64,000 nucleotides of DNA from CAYNWT01 sp964450955 (GCA_964450955.1 CAYVFI010000034.1:8936-72935); one strand, 5' to 3'. Counted from the first letter of the stretch, positions 1 through 9,645 are shown. Notes: generated by a model from the sequence alone, not told the origin. A program made the numbers and translations.

Positions 1-1
1 C

Positions 2-1615
2 GGAATTCATCTGGCGAACTACTGGCGACACGCCGCTCAGGCAGGCGATGGGGTTGACGCAAACTTTGCTGCTGTCATGGAAGCCGCGAAAGCCGCAGCA
101 AAACCTTGCATTCTGGCCAGCTTTACGACGGCTGTTGGTTTGTTATCGCTGTGTACCAGTTCTCTGGTTCCCGTGCGTGACTTCGGTATTTACTCAGCAA
201 TCGGCTGCCTGATCTCGCTGGCGGTGGTGCTGTATGGCTTGCCATCGCTGATGTTGTACTGGCAATCCCGAACGCCGGCTGAGCGTGAACTTCGCAGCGG
301 CAGCTGGAACAACTTTGGCAGCCTGATTTACCGGTTCCGAACGCAAATTGTTGTGGCGTGTGCGTTGGTTGGAATCGTCGCCACCTCTGGTCTGGTTTGG
401 TTTAAGACAGAGACGAAAGTGATTCGGTACTTCCCGGACGACTCCAGAATTGTGAAAGACTACCGATACATCGAGGGTAACCTGTGCGGGATCGTTCCGG
501 TCGATACGGTGGTTCGGTTCGATGCTGAGGGGCAAAAACAGACCAGCATCATTGAACGGATGGAAATTGTCCGTCGAATTGCCAATCAGATGAAGAGTCA
601 CAGGGACATCAGTGGCGTAATTTCGCTGGCGACCTTCCGGCCAGAAAACGAACCGTTGCCTGAGAACGCCAGCGCGTTCAAGAAAATTACACACAACGCG
701 GCTGCTAAGAAGATGCAGGAAACGTTACTGGGCGGTCTGGAGAACCAGCCAGTGGATGCCGTGAAGACACCAGCACAGTCCTTCATCGCTTTGGACGACA
801 GTCAGTCGAATTTGAACGATCGGCCGGACGAACTTTGGCGCATCTCCGCGCAGGTCGCGATCATGAGCGATCTTGACTACGGCGTTTTGATGGATGACCT
901 GGACCGGATCGCTCAGTCAGAACTGAAATTGGTTGGCAGCCCGCGAACCAGTCACTGGGTGACTGGTCTTGTGCCAGTGTTCCTGCGAACGCAGCAGGCG
1001 GTGCTGGAAAGTCTGGTTCGAAGCTTTGGCCTGGCGTTCCTGGTGATTGCCGGGGTCATGATGGTGCTGCTGCGGAACCCGCTGGCTGGCGTCATCACGA
1101 TGATTCCCAACCTGCTTCCTGTGTTTGCCGTCTTCGGTGTAATTTCATACTTCGATATCCGGATTGATATCGGCACCATGATCACGGCATCAGTGGCTCT
1201 TGGAATTGCCGTCGATGGCACATTGCACCTGCTAACCTGGTTCAGAAGACATCTGGAACTCGGGGCGACACGGCAGGAAGCTGTTAGCCGTGCTCTTGAG
1301 CACTGTGGGCCGGCGATGCTGCAGACAAGTGCGGCGATTGGTTTGGGCATGCTGACACTGCTGCCGGTAGATTTGCTGTTGATTAGCCGGTTCGGCTGGC
1401 TCATGTCGGCTCTTATCGGAGCGGCTTTAATCGCGGATGTTGTGCTGTTACCGGCGCTTTTGTCGGGTGCTTTGGGGTCGCTTATCGAAACGACGGTGCT
1501 TCGAGCCAAAGACCCAAACGAAGACAAAACGTTCTCAGACGACGACGAAAACGAGATTCCGCAGCCACATGTTGGTGTTGGAGACGATAAAGCGCTTCGA
1601 CATCGTGCTGGGTAG
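2..1615 (+). CDS. MMPL/RND-family exporter, C-terminal part (5' truncated by window)
   Basis: The reading frame is open from base 2, upstream of the first ATG at 77, so the gene begins before the window. The translated part (about 537 codons) has the half-RND layout: a hydrophobic bundle at about codons 33-78, a large soluble domain at about 105-340, and a second bundle of five or so membrane spans at about 342-490. The second bundle carries GIAVDGTLHLL near codon 401, which matches the family's conserved charged residue in a membrane helix (GIAVDDT in many MMPL proteins). The end is an acidic cytoplasmic tail. Members export lipids, hopanoids or drugs using the proton gradient; the substrate here cannot be told. 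It is followed by about 105 bases before ruvX. Confidence 0.85.
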   Translation, partial: GIHLANYWRHAAQAGDGVDANFAAVMEAAKAAAKPCILASFTTAVGLLSLCTSSLVPVRDFGIYSAIGCLISLAVVLYGLPSLMLYWQSRTPAERELRSGSWNNFGSLIYRFRTQIVVACALVGIVATSGLVWFKTETKVIRYFPDDSRIVKDYRYIEGNLCGIVPVDTVVRFDAEGQKQTSIIERMEIVRRIANQMKSHRDISGVISLATFRPENEPLPENASAFKKITHNAAAKKMQETLLGGLENQPVDAVKTPAQSFIALDDSQSNLNDRPDELWRISAQVAIMSDLDYGVLMDDLDRIAQSELKLVGSPRTSHWVTGLVPVFLRTQQAVLESLVRSFGLAFLVIAGVMMVLLRNPLAGVITMIPNLLPVFAVFGVISYFDIRIDIGTMITASVALGIAVDGTLHLLTWFRRHLELGATRQEAVSRALEHCGPAMLQTSAAIGLGMLTLLPVDLLLISRFGWLMSALIGAALIADVVLLPALLSGALGSLIETTVLRAKDPNEDKTFSDDDENEIPQPHVGVGDDKALRHRAG

Positions 1616-1720
1616 CCCATAGGATCAGGGTTCCTACCTGAAGAGCCCGGTTAGTCTCGGGCTCTCATCGTTCTCACTCTGACCGCACGTGCTCCCTTGG
1701 ATGAATCACAACCGAAAAAG

Positions 1721-2167
1721 ATGCCCAAAAGCGGCGCTCTTATGGGTCTGGACTACGGAACCAGACGCGTTGGCGTTGCCGTGTGCGACGGGACGCAGTC
1801 AATAGCCAGTCCACTGCGCGTGCTGCAGCGCGACGACTCGACGCTCATTCACCTTAAGCTGATTGCTGAGGAGCATTCGATTGCCGGCCTGGTTGTCGGG
1901 CTGCCGGTCCACATGAGCGGTGACGAAGGGCAGAAAGCAGCTGAGGCGAGAGAGTTTGGCGATTCGGTGGCTGCCTTGTTGGATCTTCCGATTGTCTACC
2001 ACGACGAACGGTTCTCCAGTAAACAGGCCGATGCCGCGATGGCGGCTGCGGGTCTGTCGAAACAAAAGCGTAAGGCTCGAATCGACATGCTGGCGGCGCA
2101 GTTCATTCTTAAGGCGTTTCTGGATTCGGGCGGGAAAGAACGCAAGCCGCAGTCAATGGGCCGGTAG
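1721..2167 (+). CDS. ruvX: RuvX/YqgF family Holliday-junction-resolvase-like nuclease
   Basis: A 148-residue RNase H-fold protein of normal family length. Visible motifs are GLDYGTRRVGVAV with the first catalytic Asp, VVGLPVHMSGDEG, the HDERFSS block and the C-terminal IDMLAAQFIL with the last acidic residue. The family (YqgF) works on 16S rRNA 5'-end processing and is also annotated as a putative Holliday junction resolvase. I chose the ATG at 1721. A TTG at 1697 in the same frame would add eight residues and an ATG at 1742 would give a shorter form beginning right at the first motif. comF follows 47 bases downstream and hemC after that, so the three may be co-transcribed. Confidence 0.9.
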   Translation: MPKSGALMGLDYGTRRVGVAVCDGTQSIASPLRVLQRDDSTLIHLKLIAEEHSIAGLVVGLPVHMSGDEGQKAAEAREFGDSVAALLDLPIVYHDERFSSKQADAAMAAAGLSKQKRKARIDMLAAQFILKAFLDSGGKERKPQSMGR

Positions 2168-2214
2168 TTCTGCCGCGGGTGCCACCTGCGGTTCACTCAC
2201 GCTACGATGTAGGT

Positions 2215-2976
2215 ATGCAGGCGGCACTGGTAAAACGACTCCGAACAGCAACGCGCGCTATAGTGAATTTTGCGTTTCCGCCGGCGTGTCCGCTTTGCGG
2301 TGAAACGCCGGACGTCGCCGACGATTTACAGGTGGTTTCATTTTGTGCCAATTGTCGAGACGAGGTCTGTCGGCCGATCCCATTCGCCTGTGAAATTTGT
2401 GGGGCTCCGGTGGGGCAGTTTGCTGATTCCTCAAACGGTTGTGGCGAGTGTGGAACCGGTAAGCCGTCGTACTGCAAAGTCGTCCGGCTGGGTTTGTACG
2501 AACACCGATTGCGCAAGGCGTGCATTCGAGCCAAGGATGCGTTGCAGGAACCAATCACTGCGGCGTGCGGTCGCATGCTTGTTGAAGAACAGGCAGACAC
2601 GCTGTTTGAACTTCGTCCGGAAGTACTGGTTCCAATACCTCAGCACTGGTCTGGCCGACTGCGTCACAATCACAACGCTGCTGAAGTGTTAAGCCATGTG
2701 CTGGGCGTCATGTTGAACCTGACCGTGAATCGACACGCCCTGGCGCGATCGCGTCGGACGGCGCCTCAGAAACGGGTTGAGAGTATTGCCGGTCGCAAAA
2801 CAAACCAGCGTGGTTCGTTCAAGATCGTAGATAACGCCAGTCTGCAGGGACGGCGTGTTTTGTTGGTCGATGATGTTTTGACAACCGGTGCAACCGCAAA
2901 CGAAGCCGCTCGCGAAGTGAAGAGAGCGGGTGGCGTGGTTGTCGGTATCGCCGTCATCGCCAGAGTCCTGTCATAG
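2215..2976 (+). CDS. ComF family phosphoribosyltransferase-like protein
   Basis: About 253 residues. The N-terminal third holds Cys pairs (ACPLCGE, FCANCRDEVC, CEICG, CGECG) that form the double zinc-ribbon of ComF proteins. The C-terminal half is a type I phosphoribosyltransferase fold with the PRPP-loop motif VLLVDDVLTTGATANEA at about residues 218-234. ComF proteins act in DNA uptake for natural transformation in some bacteria, but many non-competent species carry one and the enzyme substrate is unknown. The ATG at 2215 is preferred over an in-frame GTG at 2179. Neighbours ruvX (upstream) and hemC (32 bases downstream) suggest a short operon. Confidence 0.85.
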   Translation: MQAALVKRLRTATRAIVNFAFPPACPLCGETPDVADDLQVVSFCANCRDEVCRPIPFACEICGAPVGQFADSSNGCGECGTGKPSYCKVVRLGLYEHRLRKACIRAKDALQEPITAACGRMLVEEQADTLFELRPEVLVPIPQHWSGRLRHNHNAAEVLSHVLGVMLNLTVNRHALARSRRTAPQKRVESIAGRKTNQRGSFKIVDNASLQGRRVLLVDDVLTTGATANEAAREVKRAGGVVVGIAVIARVLS

Positions 2977-3008
2977 TCAGTCGCCAAAAATCAATTGCTG
3001 AAGAAACA

Positions 3009-3971
3009 ATGTCAAACGCTGCTCCGAAAGATTCTATCGATCCCGCTAAGACGCGTCGGTCCATTCGCATCGCAACCCGCGGCAGCGCGCTGGCGCTTTG
3101 GCAGGCCAATCATATTGCGGCTGAGATCAAACGGTTGGATTCGAACCGCGAAGTCGAACTCGTGATCGTAAAAACAACCGGCGATCAGGATCAGACATCG
3201 CGTCTGGAATCGTTTGGTGGCGTTGGTGTGTTTACTCGAGAAGTGCAGAAAGCTGTTCTGGACAAGCGAGCCGACCTGGCGGTTCATAGTTTGAAAGACC
3301 TGCCCACTCAAATCGAAGCCGGCTTGGTCCTGGCGGCGGTTCCCCCCAGAGCCGGCAAGCGGGACGCGTTGGTACTGGCCGCAGGTTGCAAACCAATTAC
3401 GTCTCTGGATCAACTTCAAGCCGACGCGAAAGTGGCGACTGGAAGCCCAAGGCGGCGGGCCCAACTCTTGCACACATGCCCGGGCGTAGAACTACTTGAA
3501 GTGCGCGGCAATGTGGGGACGCGGCTAAAGAAAATGGACGACGGACTGTGCGATGCCATGCTGTTGGCGGAAGCCGGGTTAACCAGGTTGGGGCTGGACG
3601 ACCGGATCTCGTTGCTATTGCCGCCAGAATCGTTCTTACCTGCTGTCGGACAGGGGGCGTTGGGAATTGAGTGTCGCGAGGACGATAAAGAGACCAGAAC
3701 GCTACTCGGTCAACTTTCCGATGCGCAGACGGTGGCTGAAACGACGGCCGAGCGTGCGGTGCTGTCTGAACTAAGGGCTGGTTGTCACGCTCCACTGGGG
3801 GTTTGGGCGAGGTTTGATGGTTCGAAGGACATGATTGTTGACGCCGTCCTGTTAACCCTTGATGGAGCCACCAGAACGCACGTTTCTCAAAGAGGGGCCA
3901 TCACTGACGCTCGCTCGCTGGGGATTCAAGTGGCACAAGAACTCCGAGACGCTCATGATGGAAGTATCTGA
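3009..3971 (+). CDS. hemC: Porphobilinogen deaminase (hydroxymethylbilane synthase)
   Basis: A 320-residue enzyme that joins four porphobilinogens into hydroxymethylbilane in tetrapyrrole (heme) synthesis. The start region IRIATRGSALALWQ, the AVHSLKDLPT block with the catalytic Asp (about D97), VRGNVGTRLKK and the LRAGCHAPLG loop are all present. The Cys of that loop (about C259) is the attachment site of the dipyrromethane cofactor. Length and motifs are those of a full, active protein. It sits 32 bases after comF and no other heme gene is in the window, so the pathway genes are dispersed here. Confidence 0.97.
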   Translation: MSNAAPKDSIDPAKTRRSIRIATRGSALALWQANHIAAEIKRLDSNREVELVIVKTTGDQDQTSRLESFGGVGVFTREVQKAVLDKRADLAVHSLKDLPTQIEAGLVLAAVPPRAGKRDALVLAAGCKPITSLDQLQADAKVATGSPRRRAQLLHTCPGVELLEVRGNVGTRLKKMDDGLCDAMLLAEAGLTRLGLDDRISLLLPPESFLPAVGQGALGIECREDDKETRTLLGQLSDAQTVAETTAERAVLSELRAGCHAPLGVWARFDGSKDMIVDAVLLTLDGATRTHVSQRGAITDARSLGIQVAQELRDAHDGSI

Positions 3972-4048
3972 TAACACTGCGTGCCTGCTACGACCGTAGT
4001 TAGTATCAAACGGTTATGACTATCGATCGCAACAAACGGTGCGGACCT

Positions 4049-6340
4049 ATGCAACGATCATTAAGAACCCAGTCAACCGTTCTGCTCATCATCGCGATGC
4101 TGGGTGTATCGACTAGCGCACAGGAAGTGGTGACGCTTGAACCCGGCCTTGTGTTTAGCGCGAAGACGCGGAAGAGCGTGGCTCTTTCGTCGGATCGAAA
4201 ATTGCAGGGGCCCGGAAAGAACGGGTACTACTTAGTAATTGACCAGCGGTACAAGTACTACTTCGTGCCGAACAAGCTGGTGCGGGAACGAGTTCCTCAG
4301 GCGTTCGCGGGCGAGTCGTTCAAGATCAAACACAAGACGGTCGCAGCCCGTCGAATTCCTGAGTACATCGGTGGATTCTTAAACGTGACGCCGTTCGACA
4401 AGCATGGGGTTCGAACTGTCACGTTGCGAACCCCCAAGGGTCCCAAGGCCATTATTCAGGGGATCTCTGAACTCAATCCTGAGTACGTTTGGATTAAGAG
4501 TCTGGATCACCGCTGGCAGTTCGGAATCCCCACGACCTCGCTTGATGATGATGTTCTGAGCAAGGCGCTGCTGGCAGCGATTGACGAGACGGACCCACTG
4601 GATCGTCTCGGGGCGTGCGCCTACATCATCAAGGCTGGGAAACTGGACCTGGCTGGCCGCTGGCTGGCAGAGATTGAGAAAGAGTTCCCGGCGTTCAAGC
4701 AGCAGTGTAAGGCAACCAATGTGAAACTGCGTTTGGAATATGCCCGGCAGGTGATCGAGGAACTTGGACAGCGAAAACTGGCCGGGCAACATGCTTTGGT
4801 TCAACGTAGCCTGGCAGCGTTTCCAACCAGCGACCTGTCGCAGGCCGTGCTCAATCAGGTTGAGCTACTGCAGAAAGAATACAAGGTTAAACAAACGGCA
4901 ATCGATACCATCCATGATCACATAGAGAAACTTGAAGCAGCCGTTGACCCAAAACTTGCCGAGCAGCTTGCCCCATGTCGCGATGAACTTAAGCGACACC
5001 TTGGGTTCTCATCGCTGGATCGACTGCAGGCGTATATCAATTTGTCGAAAGACAAAACGCTGAAACCGGAAGAACGATTGTCGATCGCTTACTCTGGCTG
5101 GTTGTTGGGTTCGGCGGGAGCCATCACCAGCATCCAGGAGACTCTCGGCCTATGGGCCGCTCGGGATCATGTTGCGACCTACATTCACAGCGCCGATAAA
5201 ATTGAACGGCAGAGAGCCCTGGACGCTTTGAACCGGCTTGAAGGAGTCACGCCACGTGCTGTGGTTCAACTGTTGGAAACATCTCCGCCACTGCCGCCGA
5301 CCAGAGCGGTTCCCGGGCAGGTGGTTCCGGTCCAGATGGAAACCGAATACGGTTCTGCGAATTACAAAGTCATTCTGCCACCGGAGTACTCACCGTATAA
5401 GGAGTACCCCATGATTGTCACTCTGCGTCAGGCGAACCTCTCTGCAGAAGCCGCGCTGCAGTGGTGGGAACTACAGGCGCAACGGCGCGGGTACATTGTG
5501 ATTGCTCCGGATTACCTCGCGCCGGGAGAGGTGGGCTATACCTCGAACCCGCGTTCACATGCAGTTGTGCTGGCGTCGATTCGCGACGCGTTTAGCCGGT
5601 TTAACGTTGATACGGACCGAGTCTTCCTGACCGGACACGGTGCGGGCGGCGACGCGACGTTTGATATTGGCATGTCGCATCCAGACGTGTTTGCCGGGGC
5701 GATTCCGATTTGCGGGCTTGTCGGGCCGGAATGTGCGAAGCTGACAACCAACGGTGCACGGTTGCCGTGGTATGTGGTGTCTGGTCAGCGTCATCGAAAC
5801 TCGCTGGCCCATAACAGTTTTGTGCTGCATCAAATCGCGGTCATGAAGAAGAACTGGGAGGTCATTGTTTGCGAGTACAAAGACCGAGGTTTCGAAAGCT
5901 ACTACGACGAGATTCAGAACTTGTTTACGTGGATGCAATCGCACGAACGCGATGCCATACCCAAAGCGTTCGAGGTCTCTACGGTTCGCCCGGAGAACGG
6001 TCAGTTCTATTGGTTGGAAGCCAGTGACTTTCCGAAGCTCATTGCCAATCAGAACTTCGATCGCGACGGAGGCAATAAGAAACCAATCAAAAGCCTCGAC
6101 ATCAAGCTGAAGGTGACCAGGAAGAATTCAATCACAATTGAGAAACGCGGAGGGGCCGACAAAATCACTATCCGACTGTTCGACGCTGTCGTGGACTTTG
6201 CAAAATTCATTCGCGTTACCGGTGCGGGGGTGCCGCGGGGAACCAGAATCAATCCGAAGCCTTCTGTCGAGGACGTGTTGGACGACTTCCGAATCTACCG
6301 AGACCGCAAACGCGTCGCCTTGCAGCGAGTGGTTCTGTGA
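4049..6340 (+). CDS. Exported alpha/beta-hydrolase-fold protein with GHGAGG in place of the nucleophile elbow
   Basis: About 763 residues. The ATG at 4049 gives a clear signal peptide (MQRSLRTQSTVLLIIAMLG, cleavage near SAQ); an upstream ATG at 4016 would put 11 polar residues in front. The N-terminal part (about 25-330) is planctomycete-specific with a helical, TPR-like middle. The C-terminal half (about 420-640) resembles polyhydroxybutyrate-depolymerase or dienelactone-hydrolase type esterases: RVFLTGHGAGGDATFDIG near residue 528 followed by MSHPDVFAGAIPICG. In active members the elbow is GHSxGG; here the Ser is Gly. The protein may therefore be non-catalytic or use another residue. It acts in the periplasm or outside. 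The substrate is unknown. Confidence 0.75.
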   Translation: MQRSLRTQSTVLLIIAMLGVSTSAQEVVTLEPGLVFSAKTRKSVALSSDRKLQGPGKNGYYLVIDQRYKYYFVPNKLVRERVPQAFAGESFKIKHKTVAARRIPEYIGGFLNVTPFDKHGVRTVTLRTPKGPKAIIQGISELNPEYVWIKSLDHRWQFGIPTTSLDDDVLSKALLAAIDETDPLDRLGACAYIIKAGKLDLAGRWLAEIEKEFPAFKQQCKATNVKLRLEYARQVIEELGQRKLAGQHALVQRSLAAFPTSDLSQAVLNQVELLQKEYKVKQTAIDTIHDHIEKLEAAVDPKLAEQLAPCRDELKRHLGFSSLDRLQAYINLSKDKTLKPEERLSIAYSGWLLGSAGAITSIQETLGLWAARDHVATYIHSADKIERQRALDALNRLEGVTPRAVVQLLETSPPLPPTRAVPGQVVPVQMETEYGSANYKVILPPEYSPYKEYPMIVTLRQANLSAEAALQWWELQAQRRGYIVIAPDYLAPGEVGYTSNPRSHAVVLASIRDAFSRFNVDTDRVFLTGHGAGGDATFDIGMSHPDVFAGAIPICGLVGPECAKLTTNGARLPWYVVSGQRHRNSLAHNSFVLHQIAVMKKNWEVIVCEYKDRGFESYYDEIQNLFTWMQSHERDAIPKAFEVSTVRPENGQFYWLEASDFPKLIANQNFDRDGGNKKPIKSLDIKLKVTRKNSITIEKRGGADKITIRLFDAVVDFAKFIRVTGAGVPRGTRINPKPSVEDVLDDFRIYRDRKRVALQRVVL

Positions 6341-6830
6341 CCCGGACTCAGCGGTCGCGGTGCTTTTCTTTTGGTTCTTCTGGGATTCTTGTGGCTGGCG
6401 GCATCTTCTGATTCTCTCGGAGTGTCTCAGTTGCGGAGCGACGACATGCGATAGCCTCGGACTCTAGTCCGAGGACGTGCTCGGCCCGTTTGTACGAGTC
6501 GAGAGCGACGACATGCGGCCATTCGCGGAATCACTCTCGCATTACAACGCGTTCAACGATCCACCTGCCGCCGCTTCGCGGCTTCCGAAGTTGCGGGCCA
6601 CGTTTCCTCGGGTTGAAACACGAGGCATCGCCTGTCGTCGCTTCGCGACTCGTACGAAAATCGCTGTCGGAATAAGATCGATGAGTGGAAGAAACAGAAG
6701 TTTTGAGCCACAGACTTCTCAGAAGGACCTTTCTTTTTGACCAGTCTTGCATTCCTGACCCTCTTGTAAAAAGATCGGCTTGGACATTTGTCCTTCAATA
6801 GCCGTGACTCTTTTTCCAAGGGGCCGAGAA
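6341..6830. other. 490-base intergenic stretch with short palindromic repeats
   Basis: No gene is convincing here. Short frames lack family resemblance. The stretch contains a perfect 20-base palindrome at 6455-6474 and related copies listed separately. The last 15 bases (AAGGGG before ATG 6831) supply the ribosome-binding site of the next gene. Confidence 0.6.
6437..6655. repeat. Intergenic palindromic repeat family, three related copies
   Basis: Copy A (6437-6474) reads AGCGACGACATGCGATAG followed by the palindrome cctcggactctagtccgagg. Copy B (about 6490-6515) is GTACGAGTCGAGAGCGACGACATGCG broken into GTACGAGTCG plus AGCGACGACATGCG. Copy C lies on the opposite strand (about 6606-6655) and reads GTACGAGTCGCGAAGCGACG, then ACAGGCGATGCCTCG, ending in a similar hairpin (CCTCG at one arm, CGAGG at the other). 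The shared core is AGCGACGACA(T/G)GCGAT plus a hairpin. This looks like a dispersed REP-like element rather than a gene remnant. Confidence 0.6.
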
Positions 6831-9335
6831 ATGTCACCACGACAAACCATGACCAGTTGGGCTGCGCTTGCCATTGTTTTAGGCGTGGGGTTCACCTGGA
6901 GCCTTGCCAGTAACCAGACGACGCAAACCAAACCCGCACACGAATTACTTTCAGCCAACACGGTCGTCTATTTCACGCAGGACGGTTCAGTCGGTCACGA
7001 GGGCGCTTGGAAGAAGACCGCCGCGCATGCGGCCTTGTACGATTCGGGGCTGATGGATGTGTTTGAGCAGCTTGTTGATTTCGCCAAAGGCCAGATGCCG
7101 CCCGGGGCAGACACCACGGAATTCGAAGCTGCGTTCAAGCATGTCTCAGAACACGGCCTGTCCGGCAGTATTTCTTTGACTGACGTCGGACTGCCAACCG
7201 CTACCGTTGTGTTGCACGATGCCGCTCCGATGGAAAAGCGTTTGGTCGCATTCCTGAACTCAACGATCGGAGCGGAAGCGGGTTTCACTCTGGAACCTAA
7301 GACTGTTTTAGGGCGAGAAGTTCACGCCGGTGAGATTCCGGAAACGCCCGGTATTGAACTATCCGTAATGTCTGAAGCGGGCCACCTGGTGATGACAGTG
7401 GGACTGAACGCCAGTGCTCAGACCGTCACAGTGGCAAAGGGCGATGCTCCTAACCTGGGCAGCAACAGTGCATGGAAGAAGTACAACCTTTCCACCGCCG
7501 GTTCAGAAGCAACCACGACAGCGTGGTTAGACTTCGGCAGGATCGTAGCAGCCTACGAGCGATTCCCTATTCCAGACACAAACTCAACGATTGGCGACGC
7601 ACTGAAAGCCGTGGGGCTTCACAACCTAAAGTTGCTGGCACTCCAGTCCGGCTACAAGGGACGTGCAATCTGGTCTGAGATGAATGTCGATGTCGAAGGC
7701 GAACGAACCGGTTTGCTGGCGTTGGCTAGTGACAAGACATTCACATTGGCTGATCTGCCTCCGCTGCCGCACGCAAACGGCGGGTTCGCGGCGTCACGAT
7801 TTGATCCTGCAGCAATGTGGGAAACGCTGGTTGGCGTGGCTCGCAACGTGGACAACCTTGGTCCTCCGAACCAGCGGGGTCAGGTGGACCAGTGGCTTGA
7901 TCAAATGGAAGGAATGCTTGGGTTCAATCCAAAGACGGAGCTACTGGACCCAATCGGTGACCTGGGCGTTGTCTTTACTGATCCGGATCAGGGTTTGATG
8001 GGGCTGGGCAGTGGGTTCGCCATGAGCGTCGATGATGCTCCGAAGCTCAGGAAAACCGCCGATCGCATAGTGGGCATGATTAGTGAAGCTGCCGAGGGCG
8101 ACTTTGGAGTCCGCCGGGTTAAGAAGTACGGTCGCGACATGCTTGTGCTGCGGTTTGCAAACAGAGCCGAAGCCGGCGCGATAATGATTGATGATAAGTG
8201 GATGGTTATCAGCCTGATGCCGCAAACCTGCGAAGCATTTGCTTTGCGAGCAGACGGGAAGCTGCCTGCATGGGAGCCAGATGAAGAACAGGCTGCGGCT
8301 TTCGCAGAGCTGCCAAAGGAAATGACATCGGTCGCCATTGGTGAACCCAGAACGACCTGGTCAACCCTGCTCAAAGTCGCGCCGATTGGTTTGTCGATGG
8401 TTGAAGCGATGGCGAAAGAGCAACGGCTCATTCCTGAAGATGTGACTTTACCCGTCTCGACGGCCGATATTCCGCCTGCTGAATTGGTTGTTCAACCGCT
8501 GTTTCCAAACGTGACAGTTGGTGTCGTTGATGCCGCTGGAATGCATACGACGTCGCGGCAGTCGTTACCAAGTGTTCCGTTTCTGGGCGGTGGGGGTGAA
8601 GGCAGTTCTGTCGCCACGACCGGGGTTCTGGTTGCGTTGTTGCTGCCTGCGATTCAGCAAGCACGTGAAGCCGCCAGGCGGACGCAGTCAAAGAACAATC
8701 TGAAGAACCTTGCGCTCGCGATGCACAACTACCACGCCGTCTACAATCACTTCCCAGCCGGTACACATCCGAACGCCGATCTGAAACCTGATGCACGTCT
8801 TAGTTGGATGTTTGACGTCCTGCCATACCTTGAACAAGCCGCGTTGCATCAAAGGTTCAAACCGAATCTGGCGTGGGATGCGGCTAACAATCGAAACTTC
8901 TCAGCAGTGAAAGTGCCTGTCTTCACTCACCCCGGGATGCCGGTTTCTCCGGAGGCTCACACTCACTACGTTGGGCTTGCCGGAGTCGGTGCCGACGGAC
9001 CAGAACTCGCCGTGGACCACGAACGCGCGGGAGTCTTCGCGAACAACCGGAAGACTCGATTTCGGGATATCCGAGATGGGGCATCCAACACCCTGATGCT
9101 AAGCGAAGCGTCAGCAAAGTTTGGCAGTTGGGCGCGGGGAGGAAACGCGACCTATCGGCCCATCACCAAGAAGCCTTACATCAACGGTCCAGATGGAATT
9201 GGCGGGCCTTCAATTGGTGGAGTCAATATGGGCCTCGCTGATGGATCTGTCCGATTCATCTCTGAAGCAATCGATCCGGAGGTTTTTGAGGCTCTCAACA
9301 CGATCGCGGGCCGCGAGGTTATCGACGGTTTCTAA
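6831..9335 (+). CDS. DUF1559 (pseudopilin-like) protein with large DUF3352-like N-terminal region
   Basis: 834 residues. The ATG at 6831 has AAGGGG nine bases upstream and gives a signal peptide or anchor (SWAALAIVLGVGFTWSLAS); an upstream TTG at 6780 is less likely. Residues of about 45-580 resemble the DUF3352-type exported proteins of planctomycetes. At about 593-640 comes the DUF1559 start: a hydrophobic stretch VLVALLLPAIQQAREAARR then NNLKNLALAMHNYH. The C-terminus has VNMGLADGSVRFISEAID, the H-X9-DG type ending. DUF1559 proteins normally begin with the pilin-like helix at their N-terminus; here it lies in the middle, so this is a two-part fusion. It is probably envelope-located; function unknown. 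Confidence 0.8.
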   Translation: MSPRQTMTSWAALAIVLGVGFTWSLASNQTTQTKPAHELLSANTVVYFTQDGSVGHEGAWKKTAAHAALYDSGLMDVFEQLVDFAKGQMPPGADTTEFEAAFKHVSEHGLSGSISLTDVGLPTATVVLHDAAPMEKRLVAFLNSTIGAEAGFTLEPKTVLGREVHAGEIPETPGIELSVMSEAGHLVMTVGLNASAQTVTVAKGDAPNLGSNSAWKKYNLSTAGSEATTTAWLDFGRIVAAYERFPIPDTNSTIGDALKAVGLHNLKLLALQSGYKGRAIWSEMNVDVEGERTGLLALASDKTFTLADLPPLPHANGGFAASRFDPAAMWETLVGVARNVDNLGPPNQRGQVDQWLDQMEGMLGFNPKTELLDPIGDLGVVFTDPDQGLMGLGSGFAMSVDDAPKLRKTADRIVGMISEAAEGDFGVRRVKKYGRDMLVLRFANRAEAGAIMIDDKWMVISLMPQTCEAFALRADGKLPAWEPDEEQAAAFAELPKEMTSVAIGEPRTTWSTLLKVAPIGLSMVEAMAKEQRLIPEDVTLPVSTADIPPAELVVQPLFPNVTVGVVDAAGMHTTSRQSLPSVPFLGGGGEGSSVATTGVLVALLLPAIQQAREAARRTQSKNNLKNLALAMHNYHAVYNHFPAGTHPNADLKPDARLSWMFDVLPYLEQAALHQRFKPNLAWDAANNRNFSAVKVPVFTHPGMPVSPEAHTHYVGLAGVGADGPELAVDHERAGVFANNRKTRFRDIRDGASNTLMLSEASAKFGSWARGGNATYRPITKKPYINGPDGIGGPSIGGVNMGLADGSVRFISEAIDPEVFEALNTIAGREVIDGF

Positions 9336-9531
9336 CGAATTTGCCGTGAACCTGGCAGTTTCGACATGCGTCGTAGCAAATACCAACCTTGCAACAGAAC
9401 GTCTGACTGCAACAATATGGTATCGGGTCGTGCTCTACGCGGCACGACGGTCATGAGCCTGTAGAGGGGCGGCTAAACAGCAGCTGGTCCTCAGAGACAG
9501 GGTAGTTTGACTTTAGAAAGGAGGTGGTCTT

Positions 9532-9576
9532 GTGAATTATTGCTGTAGTTCCAATCGAGGTGGTGTCATCTTTTGA
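9532..9576 (+). CDS. 14-codon ORF with an ideal ribosome-binding site
   Basis: GTG start with AGGAGGT six bases upstream, one of the best ribosome-binding sites in the window. The predicted peptide is MNYCCSSNRGGVIF with a Cys pair; its stop (9574-9576) lies between the arms of hairpin 1. It could be a leader peptide, a microprotein or a non-translated ribosome-binding mimic. No homologue is known to me. Confidence 0.4.
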   Translation: MNYCCSSNRGGVIF

Positions 9577-9645
9577 CAGCCGGCGGGCTGTCTGATGACA
9601 GTCACACCGTCTCGTATATGGATCACCCATTACGAGTAAGTAACG

